From Bacteroidales bacterium (GTDB lineage Bacteria; Bacteroidota; Bacteroidia; Bacteroidales; UBA3663): a stretch of 13,730 nt of DNA. A program made the position numbers and the translations under genes. Position 1 is the stretch's first letter. The number at the start of each line of letters is the position of its first letter. Positions 5,705 to 11,841 of this stretch are shown one piece after another. The stretch is from assembly GCA_017632695.1 (NCBI GenBank), contig JAGBQS010000097.1, positions 1 through 13,730 of the forward strand. The letters run 5' to 3'. The notes under the pieces are model-generated. The model ran no database searches, was not told the DNA's origin, and saw nothing but the letters and a program-made list of their open reading frames with translations.

Positions 5705-7681
5705 TTATCGGCCCAAAAGCACCAGCAGAATATTGATGTCGGCAGGAGAAACGCCCGGTATTCGGGAGGCCTGACCTACCGTAACAGGACGGATTCTGGA
5801 AAGTTTCTGTCGCGCCTCGATGGTCAGTTGCTGCAAACTGTTATAGTCGAAGTCCGGACGGAGATGAATGTTTTCCAGCCGGGAAATCTTTTCGGCTACC
5901 ATCTTTTCCCGCTCAATATATCCGGCATATTTAATCCGGATCTCCGCAGCCTCTATTATCTCTTCCTTACGATTCGGAACAGAATCCAACAGCTCTCTGA
6001 GTTCAGGAACATAACCGGCAAGCAACATCAGATTCAGTTCCGGACGATTTACCAACGATACCAGACGGGTACCTTCCTTAAGAGGTGTCGAACCTAAAGA
6101 TTCAAGCACGGAATTGAAGGAAAGTTTCACGTGGAAAGTATTACAGAACTCAAGAATCTTCTCAATCCACTCTTTCTTTTCGAGCAAAAGCGAGTAACGG
6201 CGGTTATCGGCCAACCCCAATTTATAACCCTTTTCAGTAAGACGCATATCTGCATCGTCCTGTCTGAGCAGGATCCTATACTCTGCCCGGGAGGTAAACA
6301 TCCGGTAAGGTTCGTCAACTCCTTTTGTCACCAGGTCATCAACCAATACGCCGATATATGCTTCATCGCGAGACAAAGTAAACGGTTCGCGTCCCTGGAC
6401 CAGAAGAGCTGCGTTCACTCCGGCCAACAGCCCCTGACCGGCTGCTTCCTCGTAGCCGGTAGTTCCATTTACCTGACCTGCAAAGAAAAGTCCCCGGCAA
6501 AGTTTTGTTTCGAGCGTATGATGGAGCTGTGTCGGATCGAAGAAGTCATACTCGATGGCGTATCCGGGCCGGTAGGCAACAGCATTCCGTAAAGCAGGAA
6601 TCTGGTGCAGCGCCTCCAGCTGAATATCGATAGGCAACGAACTGGAGAATCCGTTCAGATAATATTCCTGGGTATCGGTTCCTTCCGGCTCAAGGAAAAG
6701 CAAATGGTGATCCTTATCGGCAAAGGTAACGATCTTGGTTTCGATGCTCGGACAATAGCGCGGACCGATACTTTGGATCTGTCCGTTATAAAGCGGAGAG
6801 TCCGGTAACCCCTCACGAAGAATCTCATGAACCTTTTCGTTGGTCTGAATGGTCCAACACGGAAGCTGCGGCAAACTTCCTTCTCCCGACAAACTCAATT
6901 CGTCCTCTCGTGGAAGAAATGAAAAATGATGAAAGTCCGAGTCGCCTTCCTGACGCTCCGCCAAAGAAAAGTCGATGGTGCGTCCGTCCAGACGAACCGG
7001 TGTTCCCGTTTTCATCCGGTCGGTTACGAAGCCGAATTCACGAAGCTGTTCGGTCAGTCCGTAGCTGGCCTCCTCTCCTACCCTGCCGCCTTTAATCATG
7101 GTGCGACCGATATGCATCAGTCCGTTCAGGAAAGTTCCGGCCGTCAGCACGACAGCCTTCGCCTCAAAGCGGACTCCCATTTTGGTCACAACACCAGCTA
7201 TGGTTCCACGTGGAACTGCCGTATTGTCCGTTTCTGTGCCGATATCATCTTTCTTATTCAAAGAATAAGAAGCGTCGGAATCCGAATGTTCGTCGGCAAA
7301 AACGAAAGACTGAACCGTGTCCTGCCAAATGGAAAGATTAGGCGTATTCTCGAGCACCTTTCTCCAGGCCCAGATAAACTTTCCTCGATCGGCCTGACTG
7401 CGGGGACTCCACATTGCAGGGCCCTTCGAACGGTTCAACATCCGGAACTGGATGGAACAGGCGTCGGTAACTTCTCCCATCTTTCCGCCCAAAGCATCAA
7501 TCTCACGGACGATCTGTCCCTTTGCAATACCGCCAACTGCGGGATTACACGACATCTGTCCGATTTTATTCATATCCATCGTGATCAGGCAAGTCCTGGC
7601 TCCCATACGGGCAGCCGCATGCGCAGCTTCACAGCCTGCATGTCCGGCACCTATTACAATAACGTCATAATGAAAAGTCAT
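5705..7681 (-). CDS. mnmG: tRNA uridine-5-carboxymethylaminomethyl modification enzyme MnmG (GidA)
   Basis: With MnmE, MnmG builds the 5-carboxymethylaminomethyl group on wobble uridine 34 of several tRNAs, using FAD and folate. The 658-residue product shows the FAD-binding VIVIGAGHAGCEAA (7-20), GQMSCNPAVGGIAKG (41-55), KTGTPVRLDGRTIDFS (224-239), GPRYCPSIETK (306-316), FFAGQVNGTTGYEEAAGQG (399-417) and EPYRMFTSRAEYRILLR (457-473). It also has the C-terminal helical domain ending in GQASRIPGVSPADINILL. Compared with the E. coli protein as I recall it, about 28 extra residues lie at 131-158 (acidic and Ser/Asp-rich), just before IAGVVTKMGV. Two parS-like palindromes lie within the gene. A clear Shine-Dalgarno sequence precedes the start, which is uncommon in this phylum and supports the ATG at 7679-7681. 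It is 27 bases after ybeY. Confidence 0.97.
   Translation of the reverse strand: MTFHYDVIVIGAGHAGCEAAHAAARMGARTCLITMDMNKIGQMSCNPAVGGIAKGQIVREIDALGGKMGEVTDACSIQFRMLNRSKGPAMWSPRSQADRGKFIWAWRKVLENTPNLSIWQDTVQSFVFADEHSDSDASYSLNKKDDIGTETDNTAVPRGTIAGVVTKMGVRFEAKAVVLTAGTFLNGLMHIGRTMIKGGRVGEEASYGLTEQLREFGFVTDRMKTGTPVRLDGRTIDFSLAERQEGDSDFHHFSFLPREDELSLSGEGSLPQLPCWTIQTNEKVHEILREGLPDSPLYNGQIQSIGPRYCPSIETKIVTFADKDHHLLFLEPEGTDTQEYYLNGFSSSLPIDIQLEALHQIPALRNAVAYRPGYAIEYDFFDPTQLHHTLETKLCRGLFFAGQVNGTTGYEEAAGQGLLAGVNAALLVQGREPFTLSRDEAYIGVLVDDLVTKGVDEPYRMFTSRAEYRILLRQDDADMRLTEKGYKLGLADNRRYSLLLEKKEWIEKILEFCNTFHVKLSFNSVLESLGSTPLKEGTRLVSLVNRPELNLMLLAGYVPELRELLDSVPNRKEEIIEAAEIRIKYAGYIEREKMVAEKISRLENIHLRPDFDYNSLQQLTIEARQKLSRIRPVTVGQASRIPGVSPADINILLVLLGR
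6124..6137. other. parS-like site 4, inside mnmG (weaker)
   Basis: GTTTCACGTGGAAA matches the parS core GTTTCACGTGAAAC at 12 of 14 positions, and the variant GTTTCACGTGGAAC at 13 of 14. It lies over mnmG codons 515-519 (T-F-H-V-K), read as TTC CAC GTG AAA, a different codon phase from site 2. It is the weakest of the five. Confidence 0.5.
7203..7216. other. parS-like site 5, inside mnmG at the edge of an extra segment
   Basis: GTTCCACGTGGAAC is a perfect 14-base palindrome. It differs from the commonest parS core by a symmetric pair of changes, and this C/G form is the one known for parS in some proteobacteria such as Pseudomonas. It encodes V-P-R-G-T (156-160) at the C-terminal end of the apparent MnmG extra segment. 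Confidence 0.65.
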
Positions 7682-7688
7682 TCAAACA

Positions 7689-7695
7689 ACCTCCC
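7689..7695 (-). promoter_or_regulatory. Shine-Dalgarno sequence of mnmG
   Basis: On the minus strand GGGAGGT lies 7 bases before the mnmG ATG, an almost ideal ribosome-binding site. Most genes in the window have none. It fixes the mnmG start and suggests independent rather than coupled translation after ybeY. Confidence 0.75.
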
Positions 7696-7708
7696 GATAA
7701 TACCAATA

Positions 7709-8128
7709 TTAAAGCTGAAGCAAAGACAATGCCTCATTTTCGTTATGCTCCATAATCTCCCGTTCTCCCGGACCCTTGTCGTCAATTCCACACAAATGCA
7801 GGACTCCGTGTATAATGACCCGGTGCAGCTCCGTATTATAAGGCTGACCGAATTGTTCGGCGTTGGTACGAACCGTATCCAAACTGATGAAAAGATCGCC
7901 CGACAACTTGTCACCTTCCGTATAATCGAAAGTTATGATGTCCGTATAATAATCGTGCTTCAAATATTGGCGGTTCACTTCCAGAATTTTCTCATCGTTG
8001 CAGAAGATATACGAAATTTCGCCCACCCGTTTTCCGTGAAGAGCGGCTACCTGTTTGATCCAATTTCGGATTTCCGTTTTCTGAACAGAAGGCATCTCGA
8101 TACCTTCGGTATAAAAAGATATAGCCAT
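7709..8128 (-). CDS. ybeY: Endoribonuclease YbeY, rRNA maturation factor
   Basis: YbeY is a metal-dependent RNase involved in 16S rRNA 3'-end maturation and ribosome quality control. From the ATG at 8126-8128 the product is 139 residues, the normal length. The family core is clear: EVNRQYLKHDYYTDIITFDY (50-69), LSGDLFISLDTVRTNAEQFG (75-94) and HGVLHLCGIDDKGPGERE (107-124). His107 and His111 are zinc ligands; the third ligand position of the common HGxLHLxGYDH motif is Asp117 here instead of His. An in-frame ATG 33 bases upstream (8161) was rejected because it overlaps the promoter -7 box at 8159-8166 and adds residues atypical of the family. It is the first gene of the run leading to mnmG, apt and uvrC, with a leader of only about 24 bases. 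Confidence 0.93.
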   Translation of the reverse strand: MAISFYTEGIEMPSVQKTEIRNWIKQVAALHGKRVGEISYIFCNDEKILEVNRQYLKHDYYTDIITFDYTEGDKLSGDLFISLDTVRTNAEQFGQPYNTELHRVIIHGVLHLCGIDDKGPGEREIMEHNENEALSLLQL

Positions 8129-8158
8129 AAATAAAAGAATGATATAAACTTTGCACCG

Positions 8159-8193
8159 CAAAGATAACGATTAATTTGCAAGCAGGAAACAAA
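8159..8193 (-). promoter_or_regulatory. Promoter of the ybeY-mnmG-apt-uvrC operon
   Basis: On the minus strand an exact TATCTTTG occupies 8159-8166, followed by GC. A TTTG at 8190-8193 lies 23 bases upstream, slightly longer than the usual 19-21 spacing. Predicted initiation is near 8152. No other promoter box was noticed between the four genes. Confidence 0.65.
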
Positions 8194-8272
8194 AGTGGGT
8201 AAAATCTTTCAAAAGCTACGACATAAATGACATAATTAACCTGAAGTTTACACAAAATAAGACAATTTCATG

Positions 8273-8303
8273 GCATTTTTAGACCGAAAAAAGAAAAAAA
8301 TGC
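8273..8303. repeat. Inverted repeat upstream of the atp promoter
   Basis: GCATTTTT (8273-8280) and AAAAATGC (8296-8303) are an 8-base inverted repeat separated by 15 bases. It lies about 30 bases upstream of the atpD -7 box, between the divergent promoters. It could be an operator or chance within A/T tracts; no T-run suggests termination. Confidence 0.3.
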
Positions 8304-8334
8304 AAAAAAAATGTCTTCTTTCAAAAATATGAAG

Positions 8335-8342
8335 TATATTTG
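8335..8342 (+). promoter_or_regulatory. -7 box of the ATP synthase operon
   Basis: TATATTTG matches TAnnTTTG exactly and is followed by C. The -33 region (around 8311-8315) has no clear TTTG. Predicted initiation near 8350 leaves a leader of about 45 A-rich bases before atpD. Confidence 0.55.
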
Positions 8343-8394
8343 CGACACCGAAAACCTGTTCAGAGTAATAATTAAACCAAAATAACAAAACACT

Positions 8395-9912
8395 ATGTCG
8401 AAAATTATAGGACATATCTCACAGATTATTGGCCCTGTTGTCGATGTGGCTTTCGATGCCGCCGATGAAGAGAATCTTCCTGCAATCAACGAAGCCCTTA
8501 CTGTAACCCGTCCTGACGGCCGCGAGCTGATTATCGAGGTGCAGCAGCACATCGGTGAAAATTCGGTTCGCTGTGTAGCTATGGATTCTACAGACGGACT
8601 GCGTCGCGGATTGGATGCCATCGCTACCGGCGCTCCTATCACCATGCCGGTTGGCGATCAGGTGAAAGGACGTTTGCTGAATGTAGTCGGTGAAACCGTC
8701 GACGGTATGAAACCGCTTAACAAAGAAGGCTCCTTCCCTATCCACCGTGAACCGCCTAAGTTCGAGGAACTGAAAACTTCCCAGGAAGTTATGTACACCG
8801 GTATCAAGGTCATCGACTTGCTCGAGCCATATTTGAAAGGCGGAAAGATCGGCCTGTTCGGAGGTGCCGGCGTGGGTAAGACGGTGCTCATCATGGAGCT
8901 TATCAACAACATTGCCAAAAAGCACAACGGATTCTCAGTATTTACAGGTGTAGGCGAGCGCACGCGCGAGGGTAATGACCTTTTGCGGGAAATGATTGAA
9001 TCGGGCGTAATCCGCTACGGCGAAAAATTCAAGGAGAATCTGGAACAAGGCAAATGGGATCTTTCTTCCATCGATTATGAAGAAGTAGCCAAGAGTCAGG
9101 CAACACTGGTGTACGGACAGATGTCGGAGCCGCCCGGAGCACGTGCTTCGGTTGCATTGTCAGGTCTGACGGTAGCAGAGTCTTTCCGCGATTCCGACCA
9201 GATCGGTACCTCTAAGGATATTCTTCTCTTTATTGATAACATCTTCCGTTTCACGCAGGCCGGCTCTGAAGTATCAGCCCTTTTGGGACGAATGCCTTCT
9301 GCGGTGGGCTATCAGCCGACCCTGTCGACCGATATGGGTAAGATGCAGGAACGAATTACTTCGACCAAAAAAGGATCCATCACTTCCGTACAGGCCGTTT
9401 ACGTGCCTGCCGACGACTTGACCGACCCGGCTCCTGCCACGACCTTCTCGCACTTGGATGCCACAACGGTACTTTCGCGTAAAATCACGGAGCTGGGTAT
9501 CTACCCTGCCGTCGATCCTTTGGATTCCACTTCCCGTATCCTTGACCCGAACATCATTGGCGAAGAACACTACAACTGTGCGCAGCGGGTTAAACAGATC
9601 TTGCAGCGCAACAAAGAGCTGCAGGACATCATCGCCATTTTGGGTATGGACGAACTTTCGGACGAAGACAAGCAGACCGTTAACCGCGCACGTCGCGTTC
9701 AGCGTTTCCTGTCGCAGCCTTTCACGGTAGCCGAACAGTTTACCGGTGTGAAGGGTGTGATGGTAAACATTGAAGACACCATCAAGGGCTTCAATATGAT
9801 TCTTGACGGCGAAGTCGATTACCTCCCGGAACAGGCTTTCCTGAACGTAGGTACCATCGAGGAGGCCATCGAGAAAGGAAAGCGCCTGATTGAGGCTGCC
9901 AAGGGTGCATAA
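8395..9912 (+). CDS. atpD: F1 ATP synthase subunit beta
   Basis: This is the catalytic subunit of the F1 head, carrying three active sites per complex. The 505-residue product shows the N-terminal beta-barrel (GHISQIIGPVVDVAF), Walker A GGAGVGKT (156-163), the catalytic-Glu segment GVGERTREGNDL (185-196), Walker B LLFIDNIFRFTQAGSEVSALLGRMPSAVGYQ, and DELSDED, the form here of the DELSEED loop that contacts gamma. It is about 45 residues longer than the E. coli subunit. Much of the excess is a segment near 205-232 (YGEKFKENLEQGKWDLSSID) before SQATLVYGQMSEPPGAR, which I recall from other Bacteroidota beta subunits. It opens the operon, directly after the promoter, unlike the usual position next to gamma and epsilon at the end. 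No Shine-Dalgarno sequence; the leader is A-rich. Confidence 0.98.
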   Translation: MSKIIGHISQIIGPVVDVAFDAADEENLPAINEALTVTRPDGRELIIEVQQHIGENSVRCVAMDSTDGLRRGLDAIATGAPITMPVGDQVKGRLLNVVGETVDGMKPLNKEGSFPIHREPPKFEELKTSQEVMYTGIKVIDLLEPYLKGGKIGLFGGAGVGKTVLIMELINNIAKKHNGFSVFTGVGERTREGNDLLREMIESGVIRYGEKFKENLEQGKWDLSSIDYEEVAKSQATLVYGQMSEPPGARASVALSGLTVAESFRDSDQIGTSKDILLFIDNIFRFTQAGSEVSALLGRMPSAVGYQPTLSTDMGKMQERITSTKKGSITSVQAVYVPADDLTDPAPATTFSHLDATTVLSRKITELGIYPAVDPLDSTSRILDPNIIGEEHYNCAQRVKQILQRNKELQDIIAILGMDELSDEDKQTVNRARRVQRFLSQPFTVAEQFTGVKGVMVNIEDTIKGFNMILDGEVDYLPEQAFLNVGTIEEAIEKGKRLIEAAKGA

Positions 9913-9915
9913 CAA

Positions 9916-9953
9916 ATGACGTTAGAGGATATAAAATGAATAGTCAGTCATGA
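9916..9953 (+). promoter_or_regulatory. Two overlapping mini-ORFs leading into atpC
   Basis: Three bases after the atpD stop, ATG at 9916 opens a 7-codon frame (M-T-L-E-D-I-K) whose TGA overlaps the ATG at 9936 in ATGA. That opens a 5-codon frame (M-N-S-Q-S) whose TGA overlaps the atpC ATG at 9950, again as ATGA. AGAGGA (9924-9929) is a Shine-Dalgarno-like sequence before the second frame. The arrangement would allow a ribosome leaving atpD to reinitiate stepwise into atpC. The peptides themselves are probably unimportant. Short frames like these can arise by chance. Confidence 0.4.
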
Positions 9954-10186
9954 AACTAACAATCTATTCTCCTGAAAAGACGGTCTTCGATGGTGAAGTG
10001 TCGCTGGTAGAAGTTCCCGGAACCAAGGGACGCTTTGAAATTCTTCCGAACCACGATGCCATCATTTCGACCTTACAGCCTGGCGTTATCCGTTATATAT
10101 CCGAAGGAAAAGAGACACGCCAACCGGTTACTTCCGGATACGTCGAGGTGCATAAAAACATTATCTCGGCCTGCGTACAGCTATGA
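9950..10186 (+). CDS. atpC: F1 ATP synthase subunit epsilon, short form
   Basis: The 78-residue protein is the N-terminal beta-sandwich of epsilon (LTIYSPEKTVFDGEVSLVEVPGTKGRFEILPNHDAIISTLQPGVI...). It ends at ISACVQL, where longer epsilon subunits continue into a two-helix C-terminal domain. The E. coli protein is 139 residues. The remaining domain binds gamma and the c-ring and is needed for coupling. The missing helices are the part that inhibits ATP hydrolysis in E. coli and some other bacteria, so that form of inhibition is not expected here. Bacteroides epsilon subunits are also short, so this looks lineage-typical rather than a truncation. It starts 37 bases after atpD and its stop overlaps the next start by four bases (ATGA). 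Confidence 0.93.
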   Translation: MKLTIYSPEKTVFDGEVSLVEVPGTKGRFEILPNHDAIISTLQPGVIRYISEGKETRQPVTSGYVEVHKNIISACVQL

Positions 10187-10473
10187 TGTGGCAACTTGAA
10201 GTTCTGATTATTGCTTTTGTCTTCTACGAATCGGTGGTAATCAGCATATTCAAACTGATACACAAAAGCAATCCGGAATGGGGCTTTTGGATTATTCTGG
10301 GCTCAAAGGCTTTGAAGTTTATGCTTACAATAGCCGGCATCCTGGCCGTAAAAGCCCTTACAGAGATCCCCTTAAGGCGGTTTGCTTTAATGGCAGTAGC
10401 CGTTTATCTGGTATCGGTCTGCTTCGAAACGATCTATTTTCTCAAAAAAACAAACAATGAACAAAAAAAATAA
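10183..10473 (+). CDS. Small membrane protein of the ATP synthase operon, possible AtpI/AtpZ-like assembly factor
   Basis: The 96-residue product has hydrophobic segments at about residues 5-23, 33-58 and 67-88, with a basic C-terminal tail (KKTNNEQKK). It starts in the atpC stop (ATGA overlap) and its end overlaps the atpB start by 17 bases, so translation of all three is likely coupled. A second ATG follows directly at 10186. Position just before atpB is where AtpI lies in many operons; AtpI and AtpZ are small helical membrane proteins that aid c-ring assembly or carry magnesium. I see no sequence motif that proves membership, so this role is inferred from context and topology. Similar unnamed genes sit at this position in Bacteroides operons as I recall. 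Confidence 0.82.
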   Translation: MMWQLEVLIIAFVFYESVVISIFKLIHKSNPEWGFWIILGSKALKFMLTIAGILAVKALTEIPLRRFALMAVAVYLVSVCFETIYFLKKTNNEQKK

Positions 10474-11536
10474 GGTCTTGACACGGATAATGGGTCTGCT
10501 GATAGCGGTGGGCCTGCTCCTCCCCCAAAGCGCTTTTGCCGAAGAAGCCGTTCAGGAGGAAGGCGGGCTCGATGTGACGGCCATGATCTTTGAGCACGTG
10601 GGCGACTCCTACTATTGGCACATCACCGACTTCGGAGAGACATCCGTTTCGATGCCCCTTCCGGTGCTGGTGTATAGCCAGACGAGCGGATTCCATTGTT
10701 TCATGTCAAGCCGCTTTCACCACGGACACGCTTCGTACGAAGGTCTGCAGATTGCTCCCGAAGGCTCGGAATACGCGGGTAAGATAGTTGAAACAGACAG
10801 CAACGGGAACGAAATCCGACCCTTTGACTTCTCTATCACTAAAAACGTTGCAGGGCTGATAATCACAAGTATCCTGTTGATTTGGATTATCCTTCATTGC
10901 GCCAAATGGTACAAGAACAAGGATCAGGTTTCGGCCGCTCCTACCGGATTTGTCGGAACCGTTGAGATGCTGGTATCGTATGTATATAATGATGTCATCA
11001 AACCCAACATTCCGCATCACACCGAACGATACGCACCATATCTGCTCACGGCGTTCTTCTTTATCTTCTTTAACAACCTTTGCGGACTGATTCCTGGCTC
11101 AGCTAACCTTACCGGCAACATTGCCGTTACCGTTACCTTGGCCCTGTTCACTTTTTTTACCACCAACATCTTCGGTACAGGAGCTTACTGGAGCGAGATT
11201 TTTTGGAACAAGGAACTGCCTGCCTGGCTCCGTCCCATCATGGCAGTTATTGAATTCATCGGTCTGTTTACGAAACCATTCTCGCTGACTATCCGTCTGT
11301 TTGCCAATATTCTGGCTGGACACTGTGCCTTGTTGGGTGTATTGAGTGTGATCTTCCTGACAGCCGTTTCAATGCCTGGTGTCGGCAACGGTGTCATGTC
11401 GGCAGTCAGTGTCGTACTCGGAATCTTTCTGGATTGTCTTGAACTGCTGGTTGCCTTCATTCAAGCTTTCGTATTCACAATGCTATCGTCCATATACATC
11501 GGCTTGTCACAGGCAGAACATCACCACGAGGATTAA
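10457..11536 (+). CDS. atpB: Fo ATP synthase subunit a
   Basis: Subunit a forms the two proton half-channels beside the c-ring. The 359-residue product is longer than E. coli subunit a (271). It begins with a signal-peptide-like helix (residues 1-28, ending QSAFA|EE). A polar domain of about 100 residues with many His (29-130) follows, likely on the periplasmic side, and then the transmembrane core. PYLLTAFFFIFFNNLCGLIPG (194-214) and KPFSLTIRLFANILAGH (273-289) are conserved; Arg280 is the essential arginine facing the c-ring carboxylate. VAFIQAFVFTMLSSIYIG (332-349) is the last helix and HHHED ends the protein. The start at 10457 gives a proper basic n-region (MNKKNK). A later ATG at 10490 is possible but would remove it. 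It is followed by a 78-base gap before atpE. Confidence 0.96.
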   Translation: MNKKNKVLTRIMGLLIAVGLLLPQSAFAEEAVQEEGGLDVTAMIFEHVGDSYYWHITDFGETSVSMPLPVLVYSQTSGFHCFMSSRFHHGHASYEGLQIAPEGSEYAGKIVETDSNGNEIRPFDFSITKNVAGLIITSILLIWIILHCAKWYKNKDQVSAAPTGFVGTVEMLVSYVYNDVIKPNIPHHTERYAPYLLTAFFFIFFNNLCGLIPGSANLTGNIAVTVTLALFTFFTTNIFGTGAYWSEIFWNKELPAWLRPIMAVIEFIGLFTKPFSLTIRLFANILAGHCALLGVLSVIFLTAVSMPGVGNGVMSAVSVVLGIFLDCLELLVAFIQAFVFTMLSSIYIGLSQAEHHHED

Positions 11537-11614
11537 CTGACAGACAAACAAAAGAAATCGAACAAATTGAACAAAAATAACAAAATTAATATTAACACTT
11601 AAACTATTACAACT
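11537..11614 (+). promoter_or_regulatory. AT-rich leader before atpE
   Basis: The 78 bases between atpB and atpE are nearly free of G (rich in ACAAA and AACAA repeats) and have no stable fold visible. In Bacteroidota, A-rich unstructured leaders rather than Shine-Dalgarno sequences favour strong initiation. This fits the need for many c subunits per complex. No TAnnTTTG box was found, so an internal promoter is not supported. Confidence 0.5.
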
Positions 11615-11839
11615 ATGCTTTTGGAAATTCTTTCTACTAAGGGTGCTGCCGCTCTCGGCGCAGGTATCGTAGCAATTGGTGCAGGTCTGGGTCTTGGTAA
11701 GATCGGTTCGGCTGCAATGGACGCTATGGCTCGTCAGCCAGAGGCTATCAGCAAGATTCAAACTCCAATGATCATTATCGGCGCACTCGTCGAAGGTGTT
11801 AGCCTTTTCGCCGTTGTAGTTTGTCTTCTGGCAGCATAA
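11615..11839 (+). CDS. atpE: Fo ATP synthase subunit c
   Basis: This 74-residue proteolipid forms the rotating c-ring. Helix 1 has the tightly packing glycine pattern (GAGIVAIGAGLGLGKIG, 15-31). The polar loop is ARQPEA (39-44), and helix 2 (PMIIIGALVEGVSLFAVVV) carries the ion-binding Glu60. The residue after this Glu is Gly, not the Ser or Thr typical of sodium-binding c subunits, so proton coupling is favoured, by inference. Length is normal. It lies between the AT-rich leader and a hairpin, both of which may raise its expression over the neighbouring genes. Confidence 0.97.
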   Translation: MLLEILSTKGAAALGAGIVAIGAGLGLGKIGSAAMDAMARQPEAISKIQTPMIIIGALVEGVSLFAVVVCLLAA

Positions 11840-11841
11840 GA

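Noticed and set aside
6926..8134. 402-codon open frame on the plus strand
   Set aside because: It is fully antisense to mnmG and ybeY, crosses their boundary, and its translation has no family resemblance or sensible composition. It is a by-product of the codon usage of those genes.
8129..8161. Longer YbeY start at 8161
   Set aside because: This ATG overlaps the TATCTTTG promoter box (8159-8166), so it would not be in the transcript, and the added residues are not typical of YbeY.
9140..9145. CACGTG within atpD
   Set aside because: The flanks (GAG and CTTC) do not continue the TTYCACGTGRAA pattern, so it is not counted as a parS-like site.
9248..9255. Half-site GTTTCACG in atpD
   Set aside because: Only one arm is present, and it encodes part of the highly conserved NIFRFTQAG segment, which explains it at the protein level.
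10595..10600. CACGTG within atpB
   Set aside because: The flanks (TGAG and GGCG) do not fit the parS pattern; it is a chance hexamer.
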